A stretch of DNA of 64,000 nucleotides from Ceratotherium simum simum (GCF_000283155.1 NW_004454229.1:10189336-10253335); one strand, 5' to 3'. Counted from the stretch's first letter, positions 30,815 through 42,915 are shown. The notes: a model not told the origin generated them from the sequence alone. Program-made: numbers and translations.

Positions 30815-31330
30815 CTATTTATGGCTGCATAACAAACAACCTCAAAATTTACAGGCTTAAACAACTTTTTTATTATCTCTCACAGTTCTATGGCTAACTG
30901 GGCTCAGCCAGGCAGTTCTTTCTTGGGGTCTCTCATGTGGTTACAGTCAGTGACTGAAGCCGGAGTCACCTGAAGACTCACTTGGGCTGGATGCTCATTC
31001 ACATGGTTGGCATACGATGCTGGCCCCTGGGTGGGAACTCAGTGGGGCTGTTGACCAGAGCATCTATTCATGAGACTGGGGTTTTGCTCAGCATAGAAAC
31101 TGGGTTCCAAGAGCAAGTGCTTCAAGAAGCCCAATCAGGAGCTGCAAGGCTTCTTATGACCTAGCCTTAAAAGTCCCACGACATCACCTGCCACATTCTA
31201 TTGGCCAAGCAAGTCACTAAAGTCAGCCAAAATTCAAAGGAGTGGCAGAGTTTGCTGCTGTCTTTAGTATACTACAGAAAGAAAGGATCTTTTAATTATC
31301 TCTGTGGTTTCAACACCTAGAATAGCACCT
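30815..31330 (+). repeat. old interspersed repeat (LTR-like), group B
   Basis: TTTATGGCTGCATAACAAACAACCTCAAAATTTACAGGCTTAAACAAC, TCTCTCACAGTTCTATGGC, TGGGCTCAGCCAGGCAGTTC, GGCTGGATGCTCATTCAC, and a tail with TTCTATTGGCCAAGCAAGTCACTAAAGTCAGCC. A widespread mammalian repeat; its family name is not assigned. Confidence 0.65.
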
Positions 31331-31589
31331 GGCATACACAAAGGATAAATATTTGTTGACCAAAGTCAAATTGACAAATTGTGTGGGATGGAAGAGATTA
31401 TTCCAGGAACAACTTAAATGGCCTCCACTTACTCCCTTACTCTTACTCTGACTGAAATCTCTTACTCCAAATAACATAAATACATTAAAAAAAATCTATT
31501 CCAGCTCATTTGATGTTACTGTCTGGATCTCTTTAGTAACCAGGAAGACATCAGCACACTAGGATCATGGGATGGAGAATTTTTCAGCC

Positions 31590-31815
31590 TGGCTGGTTAT
31601 GTATATGGGTTCTGGAGTCAGATTGCCTGAGTTTGATTCCTGGCTTTACCCCTTTCTAGTGTATGTTTAGGCTGAACTTCTTATGTCTCCATTCCTCATC
31701 TATATAATGGGATAATAAAAGCATCTACCTCTAGAGTTATTGTGAAGAGTTTATCATTTAGTATAGTTCCCAGTATATAACAAGTGCTCAATAAGTATTA
31801 GCTATTATTTCCAGG
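31590..31815 (+). repeat. MIR SINE, full length
   Basis: GGGTTCTGGAGTCAGATTGCCTGAGTTTGATTCCTGGC, CCTCATCTATATAATGGGATAATAAAAGC, CCAGTATATAACAAGTGCTCAATAAGTATTAGC. Confidence 0.95.
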
Positions 31816-31954
31816 CTTACTTCCCCTTTCTTACAATCTGCATTGAATAAACATCTCCTTAGATTTTGCCATCTACTTTTCCTTCCATTTCTCTTTCCAA
31901 CTGTTGGTTCCTACTTTTTCTAGGTATCACCCTTGTTGTTATACCTGGATTTGT

Positions 31955-32150
31955 ACAGAATTTTATACCTTTCAAAGCACACTTGCATCAATTTAGTGTA
32001 TCCCTTTGGCATCTTTAATAAAGGGAACAGGATTATTGCAATTATTTCTATTTTATAGATGACTGAACAGAGGCTAAAAGGTGTGACGTGTCCTGCTGAA
32101 GACTATCAACATAGTAAATTATCAGAGCAGGAACAGAATCTCAGTGTCAC
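31955..32150 (-). repeat. MIR SINE
   Basis: CTATTTTATAGATGACTGAACAGAGGCTAAAAGGTGTGACGTGTCC, TTATCAGAGCAGGAACAGAATC. Confidence 0.8.
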
Positions 32151-32770
32151 AGTTTAGATTTTGATCATTTCCCCAATAACCACATGGTTTCTAATGATGT
32201 CACCGACAGTCAGGTGACACGTGACTTCAAAGTCTGAGAGAAGTCATTAGAGTTTGGGCTTTCATGGACTTGATTTTAACAGGGAATGTTTACCCCTACT
32301 GCATTATCAAAATAGACTTAAGCTTCTAGAACAATTTGAAAGGCAATTAATTTTCCTAAAATAAGAGCAGCTGTTCTTGCCAATGGATATTAAATAGAAG
32401 TCTTATGAGGATTTAGAATTTTCTAGGAATTCTTGGAAGCCAGACCATAAGGACTTTGTAGCTAATTGAGGGAGGCAGGTGCCCTCTCCCCTCTGGATCT
32501 AACTCATGGCTTATGTGAATTCTCTGGTTTGGAAAGAATCTATGCCAAAGGCAGTAAGACAAACCATCTTGATACGAATCCATCATACTCAAAGGATGAC
32601 CCACAGAAAACTGAGTAATCCATACAAATAGGTGGCATTAACAAATGAAGGTATTCACAATAGTAGCCAAGACAAAAACTTCCCAAAAAGCTAGAGACAG
32701 CACAATATGGGAGGAGAGCAGTGGACTGAGAAGAGAAAGGAACTCACATGCTTCAAGTCCCTATCACCTT
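32150..32770. other. unassigned mostly unique sequence
   Basis: No repeat recognised. The block 32270-32420 is AT-rich with GGCAATTAATTTTCC and GGATATTAAATAG. No coding signal. Confidence 0.4.
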
Positions 32771-32774
32771 CAGT

Positions 32775-33150
32775 TCAAAACAGCAATCATTGAGCACCCA
32801 CTTGGTGACATGTATTGTGTTAGAGATGATGACATATGGCCCCTTCTTTCAAAGAGCTTGTAGTCAAGTAAGTCAGAGACACCAAAATATTCATGATCAT
32901 GTGGTAGGTGTCTTGATAGAGAAATATATAAAATGATACACATAGAATGACAAAAGAGCACCTGGAAGGGACACAATCCACATTGGAGGATGGGCAGGGA
33001 TGGGCAGAGGAGGCTTTCTGAAGGAGATGTCAACTGATCTGAACTTTGAGCAGTGTGGGTGTTATAAAGGCAGAAAAGAAGTTGTAAGGGCAAGATGGGC
33101 AGAAGGAACGGTATGAACAAGGCATAAAGCAGCATGGTGTGGGGAAGGGG
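32775..33150 (-). repeat. L2 LINE 3' region
   Basis: ATTGAGCACCCACTTGGTGACATG, TTTCAAAGAGCTTGTAGTCAAG, GGCTTTCTGAAGGAGATGTCAACTGATCTGAACTTTGAGC. Confidence 0.8.
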
Positions 33151-33234
33151 GGCCATAAATCATTCCATATTACTAAAGCACAACATGTCAGGCAGGAAGC
33201 AGCAGGAAATAAGGGTAGAGAAGTGGGCTTGAGA

Positions 33235-33390
33235 TAGACAGTGTTCTAAAGACTTTATACACATTATCTAAGCTATATGTCACAGTTGTAGTTAAAAATT
33301 TTTAGCACTTCCCCATTTTACAGATGAGGGAAATGAGGGCCAAAGATATTAAGGAATTTTCTTAGCTTGTCTCTGAAGCTCCAAGTGTCT
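33235..33390 (-). repeat. MIR SINE
   Basis: ACTTTATACACATTATCTAAGC, CCCCATTTTACAGATGAGGGAAATGAGGGCC. Confidence 0.85.
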
Positions 33391-34320
33391 CCAGGAAAGC
33401 TATATTCTGATTTCACAAGAGATGTACACCATTCTTAGGGAAATCAATCTTTATTTCTGTGTCTCTTGTCCTTTTTTGTCGAAATAACGGGGCCTGGACA
33501 GGATACTTTCTCAGGCCACTGCCTGCTGCTGCACATTAGGATCCTACAAGCTCCCTTAGCCCCTACTGCAGAGCTAGAACTACGTGCTTGTTTTCAGCAC
33601 CATGGAGAGGTGCCGCATTGCTGAAAGCAGCAGACCCGAGGGTCAGCCAATGTAGAGGAAACCAGGAGATCCACAAATCTTCCTTTAAACAAGACATCAA
33701 CAAAGACAGAAGGGCAAGGAGAAGGAATATCAGGAGGGGAGAGAGAAAGAGAAATTGTCCATCACCAGTGTTTTCTCGAATAGCCGCTGAGTGATATGCT
33801 GAGTGAGACAAAGTGAACTAAATAAAGGGAATAAATTGTAGCAGCAAGATGTCCTCGACATCATAATACAGATGCTGTAATCATACAAGGCTAATAGTCT
33901 GAGTCACTCCATAGCCATGAAGAACAAAAAATTGATGGGCCGTGCCTTGCGGCTGCTCACAAAAACCAGTAAATTAACTTTGCTGACCATGGCCTGGAGA
34001 CAGGGGGAGGCACAGGAAAATTATGTAACTGGTGGTTTATTTCCTGAATCATACAGCTTTCTCTTCTCTTTCTTGCCTTCAAGACAGGTGCTCTATGGCC
34101 TCATGTATCTCCCTAATGCAATCAAAACTTCCTCTTCAAAAAGGATCCACTATCTGATTTATACTAAGGTGTAAGTGGCTGCTGAAACCTAAAGAACTAT
34201 CTCTCCTCAGAAGCTGAGGGATCAATTCACCATAATTTAACACCATAATTTAAGCTCTGCTAGAATAGGATAGTTTTCTTTCTTGTTCATGGCACCTACA
34301 ATCGTGTCTAATATGTGATC
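33390..34320. other. unassigned sequence
   Basis: No repeat family recognised. Contains the 33-bp block at 34025-34057 that recurs at 36260-36292 (see findings). No exon recognised. Confidence 0.4.
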
Positions 34321-34334
34321 AATAACAACAACAA

Positions 34335-34590
34335 CAATAATGTTAAAATATTTATTGAGTGTTTACTATGTGGCAAGTGCTTTTTTGTGTGCTAACTCTT
34401 TTAATCCTCATAACAGCTGTACGAGATAAGTAGTAGTATTATCCCAATTTTCACATGGAGAACGTGGGACATAGAAAGGTTATTAACTTCCCAGGGTCAC
34501 ATAGCTAGGAAATAACAGAGGCAAGATTCAGAGCCAGGAAATCTAAATCCAGAACCCACGTTCTTAACCATTATACTATAATGATGAGAG
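34335..34590 (-). repeat. MIR SINE, full length
   Basis: TATTTATTGAGTGTTTACTATGTGGCAAGTGC, AACTCTTTTAATCCTCATAACAGC, TATTATCCCAATTTTCAC, GGTCACATAGCTAGGAAATAACAGAG, ACCCACGTTCTTAACCATTATACTATA: complete from 3' end to tRNA-like head. Confidence 0.97.
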
Positions 34591-34724
34591 GAAAAGATGG
34601 AGAGATGCACAGAGAAAACCAGAAAGAGGCATAGTGATACACACAATAGTGAAAGTCTAGTCAAAACTTTAAAAATATTATTAGAACGTATGAGGCCTTA
34701 CGATGAGGATTAAGGAAGAAAAAT

Positions 34725-34925
34725 AATGATTTATCAGTTTCATTCAACACACAGGCACTGTGCTGAGCGCTGAGGATACAGAAATAAAAAAGAACGTATC
34801 CCCGTTGTGTTCATAACTAGTGAGGGGCAAGAACAAGTAAAAAGACAAGAGGATAAGATGGTATAATGGGTGTTTAGATAGAGGTTAGTGCTGGTGCTAT
34901 GGAAATTCAGAGGAAAGGCACCTTC
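34725..34925 (-). repeat. L2 LINE 3' end
   Basis: TTCATTCAACACACAGGCACTGTGCTGAGCGCTGAGGATACAGAAAT. Confidence 0.85.
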
Positions 34926-35114
34926 TCAGGGTTAGGGAGTTGGAATATTACCTATGATATGTGCTTTCTGCAAAGATTCTAGAAATCTCACAGCTGAGAA
35001 GTTAATGGGATACACAGGTCAAGAGGTGGAGAAAATTCTCAGGTGAGGACATGAAAAGATTGGTGGACCATGCTGGAATATTAGAGATCATGTAGTCTAA
35101 TCTAAAGCACTCTA

Positions 35115-35360
35115 CAATCTGTTTATTCAACAAATATTCTGAGCACGTAATATGTGTCAGGCTCTGTGCTTGGCACTAGGGATCTAAAAATGAACAAGCA
35201 GACATGTTTCCTGACTTCATTGAGATCACATTCTAAAGTCTATCCTTAAGAATGGATAAATTGAAGCCCAGAGAGGTAGAGTGTCCTGCATAAGATTGCC
35301 CAGTGAGATGATAGTAAAGCATAGACTCAAAGCCAAGGCTCTAGTCCACTGCTGCGTCTC
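35115..35360 (-). repeat. L2 LINE 3' end followed by MIR fragment
   Basis: L2: TTTATTCAACAAATATTCTGAGCACG ... GGCTCTGTGCTTGGCACTAGGGATC (35118-35240). Then a reverse MIR: AATGGATAAATTGAAGCCCAGAGAGGTAGAGTGTCC (35245-35360). Confidence 0.85.
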
Positions 35361-36620
35361 AGGAAATGCTCCTTGGATGAATGAGTGAGTAGTGAACAAG
35401 AGTGTATTGTAAAACTCCTTGGTAGGCAAAGAAAAAAATCACCTAGTTTTGTAATTAGGTAGAAGCCATGGCTTGAGTTTGGCTGAATTATATGGATACT
35501 GTCAGGACATCAGCTGGTGACCAGAGCAGCCTAGAATGCCTGAATCCAAAACCTTCATCTTGATCATCGGCTTTCTTGCTCCAGCTTCTCAGCAACCACC
35601 TGTATTCCAGTGAGTTTGTGCATTTTTTTTTTCCATTTGTTTTTGTTTCTGCAAATCCTCAGCCAAGTCAAGGAAAATCAAAATCAAAACTATAACTTAC
35701 CGAGGCAGCCTCAGAAAGCCCCGGGAGAGACAGCAGCAGTCATAAGAGGAGGAAACAACCCAGCAGAGTATAAATAAAGCCTGCACAGTGATGGAGAGCT
35801 TGATTCACATACTCCCTCCTCCCACTCACCCACGAAAAACCACAGGAGAGCTTGGCACTGGCAGGGTAACCTTTAGATGACCCAGCTGCTGGCAGCATGG
35901 CCCAGCTTTCCAGCATGGAGGAGGGTACCCAAAGCTTGAGTCTGATACCAGGACAGTTGTTTGTAGGTGCCATATAGGCCAATTGGTAAAAGCTATATGC
36001 ATCATTCCTTTTGTTGACCTGTCTCATTTTCCCCCAAGGTGGTCAGTCTTCGAAAAGCCCAAGACGAAACATCTCAGGAATGCCCCAGTGTGAAGTAACC
36101 AATGGATGTTTTGGTAACATCTGCTCAGAAGGACTCCTTGGGGCAGGACTGGCCTTCAGCCAGCCACTCAGAGAGCCCTCTTTGAGCTCACAGTTATTTG
36201 AGCCCTGACAGTACAGTTGGTGACAGTGGAGCTCATGCCCATAGGTCCCTGAGCCCTCAGTAACTGACGGTTTATTTCCTGTATCATTCAGCCTTCCTTC
36301 TTTCTTTCTCACTCACGGATCAGTCCTTTAATGTTTTTTCTCTTGCCAGATGCTAGGAACTAGTCTAAACCCAGTAAACTCAAGCAGCTGACAGCCTCCT
36401 AACTTACCCAAATTCTACCAATAAATAAATGATATCATACTAGAGATGATGAGATGGAATTTAATCAGAGAGGACTTAACCGTCTTTGACTATGGGAAAA
36501 CTTCCAGCTGCCTGAGGCTATTTGAACTTCTGGAAAAATTACTCATCCATGTAAATCCTATAGAAAATAATTCTTAAAATATCCATTCATAGCATAAGTG
36601 GCAAGTGGCTGAAGGGAAAC
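35360..36620. other. unassigned sequence
   Basis: About 1.25 kb with no repeat family or exon recognised, apart from the second copy of the recurring 33-bp block (36260-36292) and a T run at 35621-35631. Confidence 0.4.
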
Positions 36621-36639
36621 TTTAATTCAATTCCTACAT

Positions 36640-36810
36640 GCTTCAGTTTCATTCAATTCAATTCAGTTTGAGTTAAGAAATATTTATTAAGCACCTACTA
36701 TGTGTCAGGTATTGTACATGGTCTTGAGGATACAGAGGTGAAGGAGACACAGGTCCATCTTTGAGGAGTTTACCATCTAGTAAAGATGTCACAGAAAACA
36801 TAAATCCAAC
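36640..36810 (-). repeat. L2 LINE 3' end
   Basis: AAGAAATATTTATTAAGCACCTACTATGTGTCAGG, TGAGGATACAGAGGTGAAGG, GAGGAGTTTACCATCTAGTAAAG. Preceded by a TTCAATTCAATTCAG pentamer run. Confidence 0.9.
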
Positions 36811-37046
36811 TCCAGAAATAATGAATCATAACCAAGATACAGACTGCACTGGGAGCTTAGAAGAGAGAGGTTACTTACAACCAGGGCAGAGAGGGGATGA
36901 CTTCTGGAAAATGCAAAGTTAGCTGTGACGGACAGGTCTTGGTAGCTATACACAGGGAAAACGCATTCTAAGTAGAGGGTACAAGGCTTGCATGCTGGAT
37001 GTACACCCTTCCAAGGAGTGAAACGACATACTTTAGCAAGAGCATT

Positions 37047-37071
37047 GTATGTGTGCGTGTGTGTGTGTGGT
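37047..37071. repeat. short (TG)n run
   Basis: GTATGTGTGCGTGTGTGTGTGTGG, interrupted by one C. Confidence 0.85.
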
Positions 37072-37139
37072 GAATGGTGATAAGAAAGATTTAAGGCTAA
37101 GCAAGAACCCAAGTTGGTTCTCTTACTCATTAACGAAGC

Positions 37140-37390
37140 ATTTTATAGCTTTCACTGGATATTCAGAGATCATGTTCTTCGGAAAGCCATTGCTGACCAC
37201 CTGCTGCTGGCTTAGGTGCCTCTTCTGAAAACTGAGATTTGGCATCCTGATTTTCCATTGCCCCTCGCTTTCTTTCCTAGACTGTGAGCCACTGAGGGCA
37301 ATGACTGCCTTATGCACTGAACTCCCATGCCAACAGGGTTCCTGGCACACAGTAGGTGCTCAGAAGAAATGTGTTGAAATAATGAATTAT
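37140..37390 (+). repeat. L2 LINE 3' end
   Basis: CTAGACTGTGAGCCACTGAGGGCAATGACTGCC, then GTTCCTGGCACACAGTAGGTGCTCAGAAGAAATG. Confidence 0.9.
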
Positions 37391-37540
37391 ACTTGCCTTT
37401 TGTGCCTTTGCCACAACTTCCCACACAGGTAAGAATTCTGAGGCATGGAGAAATTAAATACTTGGCTTCAGTCACAAGGCCAGTCATGGCAAAATTTACT
37501 TCCAGATCTTCTTGCTTCATGGGCAGGAGGGGAGAGTATG
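37390..37540 (-). repeat. degraded MIR fragment
   Basis: CACACAGGTAAGAATTCTGAGGCATGGAGAAATTAAATACTTGGC resembles reverse MIR with substitutions. Confidence 0.5.
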
Positions 37541-37604
37541 TTTGTAACCCTCTGCTAACCCTAGAACTAGAGAGAGCACAGTAGTTTTTGGAGTCACTGG
37601 TCGA

Positions 37605-37825
37605 CCAGAGAGGCCTTTCCTGACCATATCCACTCTCCTCTTTCTCTGTCTCCTCAAGCCATGTTTTCTCTATATGACTTATATATTCATTGTCTTTTTG
37701 TTTATTGCCTTTCTTCCTCTATAAACGGGGAGTAGAGGAGGGATTTTGTCTGTTTCATTTATTACTGTATACCCAGCACTAAGGACATGCCTGGCCTAAA
37801 GCAGTGTTGAATGACTAAGAGAAAA
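37605..37825 (+). repeat. L2 LINE 3' region
   Basis: AGAGGCCTTTCCTGACCATATCC, TTTCATTTATTACTGTATACCCAGCACTAAGGACATGCCTGGCC. Confidence 0.85.
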
Positions 37826-38250
37826 AAACACCATGGGATGCAAGGGGCAGAGGCACTACAGACAGGAATGTGGACATCAAAGGAAGTGAGACAGTCAACA
37901 AGTCCTTGCGGTGTGTCCACAGTGGTATAGAGCCTTCTAGTGGACGCTCGGCCAGAGAGCAATGGTTAGCGTGGTCCTGCCTGAAGGAGCTGGTAATATG
38001 ATCAGCTGGCAGAGGCTATGCTCAGAAACACCAAGATGGCGCAGTGTCCTATGGAGATAGGCAGCTGCAAGGTGGTGAAAGTGGATCAAGGATAGTTGAG
38101 GGGCAAAGCACAAACCAGGCAGGTTCCAAGAGGACCAGAAACCAGGAATGAGGCAGAAAGCATGAGAACCAAGGAAACCGTGGACACTGCAAACATTAAC
38201 AGCTGAGAGCTCCAGCGGCATGTCCTGCTAGAGGCTAACATTTGCATTGA
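37825..38250. other. unassigned sequence
   Basis: No repeat or exon recognised; locally higher CpG (for example GGACGCTCGGCC near 37943). Confidence 0.4.
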
Positions 38251-38254
38251 CTGT

Positions 38255-38460
38255 CTCCTGCCTCTGTGCTTTTGCTTATGCTATTCCCTTCACCTGATGT
38301 GCTGTTCCCCAATTCTTGCTTGATTATCACCCACTCAAACCTCAAGACTGTGCTCAGCCCATTATCTTTCATGAGAAGACTTTCCTTCTGGCTCATTTCT
38401 CCTGTTAGCTCCCACGGCACTGTGAACACATCTTTATGGTCACGCTTGCTATGTTGGATT
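38255..38460 (+). repeat. L2 LINE fragment
   Basis: CTGTGCTTTTGCTTATGCTATTCCCTTCACCTG matches the L2 'CCTTTGCACATGCTGTTCCCTCTGCCTGG' block; then CTCAAGACTGTGCTCAGC. Confidence 0.85.
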
Positions 38461-38489
38461 GCCACCTTAATGGGAGGCAGAACTGTTGT

Positions 38490-38725
38490 AAAAACTCAGG
38501 GTGGTGCCAAACTACCTGAGTTCAAATCCCAATCCACCTCCTTTTAGCTGTGTTTACCTTGGGCAAGTTACTAAACTCTGTTTCACCGTCCAGATGAGTA
38601 TAATAATTAGTACCTACCTCATAGAGTTGTCCAGAGAAGGAAATTAGTTAACTAAATATTTACAGTACTTTGGACAGTGCCTGACAAGTAGAAACAATTC
38701 AATAAAATGTTAGTTCCTGGGGAGT
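38490..38725 (+). repeat. MIR SINE, full length
   Basis: CCTGAGTTCAAATCCCAATCC, CTGTGTTTACCTTGGGCAAGTTACTAAACTCTG, GTACCTACCTCATAGAGTTGTCC, TGGACAGTGCCTGACAAGTAG. Confidence 0.95.
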
Positions 38726-38769
38726 GAAACCCACAATTCTGAAGCATCTTCTCTAGGTCAATTGCTGTG

Positions 38770-38880
38770 ACAAGACATTTCATAGACGCCATTTCATTGT
38801 TCTTAACAACCTTGCCAGGTAAGTAGTATGTAACCAGTTTTTCACTTGAAGAAATTGAAGCTTAATAGGATGAAAAAAAG
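38770..38880 (-). repeat. MIR SINE fragment
   Basis: CGCCATTTCATTGTTCTTAACAACCTTGCCAGGTAAGTAGTATG, CACTTGAAGAAATTGAAGC. Confidence 0.75.
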
Positions 38881-38884
38881 GTGA

Positions 38885-39010
38885 GCATTTAAGCTTCTTT
38901 ATCTGTAAAATAGGGTTAATAACGACTATCTCATATTTGTTGTGAGAATTAAGTGAGAACATATGTAATTCAGCAGAAGAAATAGAAGCTGAGTGTTTTA
39001 AATGGGCTGT
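38885..39010 (+). repeat. MIR SINE 3' half
   Basis: CTTCTTTATCTGTAAAATAGGGTTAATAACGACTATCTCATATTTGTTGTGAGAATTAAGTGAG. Confidence 0.85.
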
Positions 39011-39064
39011 CACTTTGTGTTATTTGGGTAGGTTGCTTCAAGTTCAAATCAACCTCAGGCTCTG

Positions 39065-39720
39065 CAGGTGTGATAATGAGTAAAACTATCCCCTGCCCTT
39101 GAAGAGCCCATGGTCTAGTGGGCTGTGGCAGTGGCTTGAGGGCAATGGCTAGGTCTTTTTCATCTCAGGACTCCCCAACCCAACAGCACAGAGCGAGTGC
39201 CCAGTGGGGCTCTTACATTGCTTCCAGCCTCTGGTTCCAAGTGACTTGTGCTCCACTTCGTCTTGGGTTCAGGAGACAGAGAGAATAAAGGGATTAGGAG
39301 AGACATATCTAAAGGATATGCTCATGTGTACTCTGGTTAAAAGTTGATGATAATAAATGTAAAAATGGAAATCTCAGCAGAATAATATGGAAGCATGGTG
39401 AAGAAGAAAGTAAATCTGGCTGGTTGGATCAGAGAAGCCTTCCTGAGAAGGTGAGATCTGAACGGGTCTTGAAGATGGTATGACTTCATAAGGAAGACGT
39501 TTGAGAAGGAAGCAGGAGCAGATTGAACAAAGTTTTAGGGTTGAGCTAGTGCCAGACTATTTGGAAATATTCAAGTGTGGTTGGATAGAGTTCTTTGGGA
39601 AAGAGGGCAGAGCTGAGAAGGAAGTTGCTATAGTGGGAGATTGGGAGAAAGGCTGCCATCTCTTGAGGCAAAGTTTCCCCCATTATCAGGTAAAATAGAT
39701 GACCTTCAAAGTGCCTTCAA
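39065..39720 (-). repeat. degraded L2 LINE fragments
   Basis: CCCCTGCCCTTGAAGAGCCCATGGTCTAGTGGG (39090-39122), and later GAGAAGCCTTCCTGAGAAGGTGAGATCTGAACGGGTCTTGAAG (39432-39475), recall reverse L2. Most of the sequence between is unassigned. Confidence 0.55.
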
Positions 39721-40640
39721 ATAGAATATTTTGATTAAATAAATATTACACATTGAAAGAATTTTCAAGAGTTATATGAAATACTAAGTACTGCAGGGGT
39801 GTTGAGGCTATCATTTACTCCATCACACACTGGACACTTTACACCTTCATGGCAGTTCTAAGAAAAGTGCTTCTCCTTGGCAACCAGTTCAACTTATTCA
39901 AATGGATGCTATGAATATCATAAAACTAATATTTGTTTCCCTGTTTGCACTGGCTACTAAGAAGCTCTCAGACAAATTTATGGCCACTTGTAACAGCTAT
40001 ACAGGACCATATGTTAAACAGTTGGTTACTAATTCTACCACTGTCTTCATCTTATTTCCCTACCATTATTGTTTCTTTGTCCATCTTTGCTCATTTATCT
40101 CATCTTTTGACTTGTATTATTTGTATCTATTGAAGACACTTCAAATCCTGTTTTGGAATGAGGTAGGGTATAAATAAATTACCAATACTAAACTCTTTAT
40201 TCCCCCAAGGCTTTCCACAGAGCAACAATGTACATGGCCTACAGAAGGAGCCTATGCCTCTTCAGCACCTCTGCCATCACTCCAAGCCTGTGGCAGCTGG
40301 AGGCACAGGCATTCTGCAAGTCCAGATGAGACTTGTCACTGCACACATGCTGGGGATGGTAACGGAAGTTGGAAAGAGAAGGAAGACTCAGAGGGCTAGG
40401 GCTGAGTCCCATAAATGCTCTGATAGGAGCACGGCCCAAGCCAAACTTGAGAGTGAGATAGGCCTGGAATAGACAAGACCATGCCTTGCATCACTTTCTC
40501 CAGGAAGCTGCCCAGTCTGAAGTATGTGCCCCTCCTCTCGGCTCCCAGACCCTTCAGAGTTCATCCCTCTTTGTAGCACTTCTTGTCACTTGACTCTACA
40601 TGATACTAGGTCACTACATCTGTTTACCACTCTGATTACC
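39720..40640. other. unassigned sequence
   Basis: AT-rich on the left and mixed on the right; no repeat family or exon recognised. Confidence 0.4.
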
Positions 40641-40649
40641 TCTCTCACT

Positions 40650-40775
40650 ATTATGTACATAGGAATCACTAGGAATGCGTGAAATGCAGACTCCTTAGTT
40701 CCATTCCAAGAGATTTTGACCTTATGTCTAGAGTGAGGCTCAGGAATCAGCATCTTCAACCAGCATCCCAAGTTA
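40650..40775 (+). repeat. hAT-type (MER5/MER20-like) DNA transposon relic
   Basis: AGGAATCACTAGGAATGCGTGAAATGCAGACTCC, then GAGGCTCAGGAATCAGCATCTTCAACCAGC matches the inner consensus of non-autonomous hAT-Charlie elements. Terminal repeats are not clearly visible. Confidence 0.6.
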
Positions 40776-40889
40776 TCTGAAGTTAGTTGTCACAGATCCC
40801 GGGAAATTCTGTCTGAACTGAACTCCTGACAAAGGGAGCTGAACTCTACCTCTAAATCCATAGCACTCAGGACAGGATCTGGCTCAGAA

Positions 40890-41030
40890 TATCATACCTC
40901 ATCTTACAGACAAGCAAACTAAGGCCCAAGAAATTATATCACTTATCCAAATTTGCCTAGCCATGGATTGGGGAAGCTAGAACTAGAACTCAGGTTTGAC
41001 TGATTCCAAAGAGTATGTCCTTCCCACAAT
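40890..41030 (-). repeat. MIR SINE
   Basis: CTCATCTTACAGACAAGCAAACTAAGGCCCAAGAAATTATATCAC, GAACTAGAACTCAGGTTTGAC. Confidence 0.85.
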
Positions 41031-42660
41031 CCCAAGCAAGGATGTGATGTGCTTTACCTTGGTGGTATCTAAGTAGGCTACTTCCCAGGAGATGTGCAAG
41101 ATGATCAACTGGGGTGTGGGAAAAGCGTATTGGAACTTCTATTTATGTTTGTTTTAATATCGTTTCTAATTTTTATTTTCATATGTTTATGATACAGACG
41201 CATAAGTACAGAGATACGTGTATGCAATGAATTCATAAATAAACAAGCATATACAGGGTGCTCACTCAAAAACACCTTACTGATAGGGGTGCACAGTAAA
41301 AATATTGAGAGGTCACTGATTTAGCTGCCTTTCTCTGTGATAGTAACACTGCGGTGCCCAAGCCTGTGCACATTAAAGACGCTGCACATGGCATGTGACA
41401 CACCATGCTGAGACTTCTCAGGGGGCACAGCCAGAGATGGATGAGCATAATTACTGCAGGAGGATTAAGCACTACTGCTCAGAATTTCTGAGGACTGCAC
41501 ATTTGTTTTCTTGCCTACCAAAGACTGAATGTGATGTACTGGGCTTGTTGGGACTGTCTTGGTCTGCTACATAACCAGTGCCTGTCCAGCCATGTGCTCC
41601 CCAGAGGCAGAAGCAAGCAGCTCTCTGCAGGGGAGAGAGCATAAGCCCATAGGCTCCAGGATGAAATAAAAGCATCCCCGCCTCTTCCCTGCATTCTGCA
41701 TCATTTATGGCTCAACCCCATGGGGTTGCTGAAAGAAAGAGCCACATTTAGAAATAAAATTTACTGAACAGACAAGGCTAGGTTTAGGCAAAGAGGTGAC
41801 TTCTCTGATGACTCATGGTAATGTAGAAAAATAGGCAGGGGTGGACCCTGCTCAGAAAGAAGAGAGATTCTGGAATATCTTTTTCAAGGGCCTGAGCATG
41901 GTGGAGAAACTTAGTTGCTAGAACCGAGCTTTTAGAAGGTGGTGGAGCTTTAAGAGATTGGCAAGGAGAGAAAGCAAGGAAGTCAGGCCGGGGTCATCGA
42001 GATGGCAGAGACAGGGCTAATGTATACAGTTCTGCACATTGTGCCCTGCAAAATGGGCTAGTCGAGGGCAGGAGTGGGGGCTAAAATCCAGCCCTCTTGC
42101 ACTCTGCTTGCCAAGCTGGGGTCTTGGTGTGATCCTGTGTTACCAAAGAATGGGCAGCTTTTCCTCATTGGTCACTGGGATTGGTGGGGTGGGGGGCTTT
42201 TTCTAGTTTGCACAAAGGTGCAGCATGCACACCTGGTGGCCATGGACAGAGGGCCTCACCCACCATGCTGTGACTCCACATCATGACTCAAAAATATTCA
42301 GGAAAACCACAAATATGATATGCTGGGACCTACTGGATCACCTATGGAAGCCTACAAAGGGTGGAGTTTTGAGCTCCAGTTGGCATGTGTCAGTTTGAAG
42401 ACTAACAGAAGAACAGAGGCAGAGGGGACCATGAAATAAATGAAGTCAAGAATTCACAGAAGTTCTGGGGAAGCCACTAGACTCATACAAGCTGTAAGAC
42501 TGGTAGGTTTGAACCAAGTTCACCTCAATCTCTGAGAAGAGGGGAGGGCCCATGAGACTTCTGGGCAGGGCCATTTGTTTTCCCTCCTCTGTATATCCTT
42601 GGGACCTAAATTATCTGCTGACATAAAAATTTAGAATGGAAAGAGCCCACACAGGGAAAC
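41030..42660. other. unassigned sequence
   Basis: About 1.6 kb without a repeat or exon I can name. No splice-bounded coding segment is convincing. Confidence 0.4.
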
Positions 42661-42689
42661 TGAGGCCCAGAAGGACTATTACATCTTTT

Positions 42690-42915
42690 TGACTCTGGAT
42701 CTAGACTGCCTTGAGTTCAAATTCTGAGTCTGTCACTTATTAGCCCTGTAACCTTGGGCAAAATAAGTGATCTGATGGTGCCTCAGGTTCTTCATCTGTA
42801 AGATAAGGATAGTAATAGCATCTACTCAATAGGGCTGTGGTAATAATTCAGAGTATATGCCTGGCACATAGTGAGCACTATGGAGATGTTAGCTTCTATT
42901 ATCGTTATTATTTTT
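42690..42915 (+). repeat. MIR SINE, full length
   Basis: GGATCTAGACTGCCTTGAGTTCAAATTCTGAGTCTGTCACTTATTAGCCCTGTAACCTTGGGC, GGATAGTAATAGCATCTACTCAATAGGGCTG, ATGCCTGGCACATAGTGAGCAC. Confidence 0.95.
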
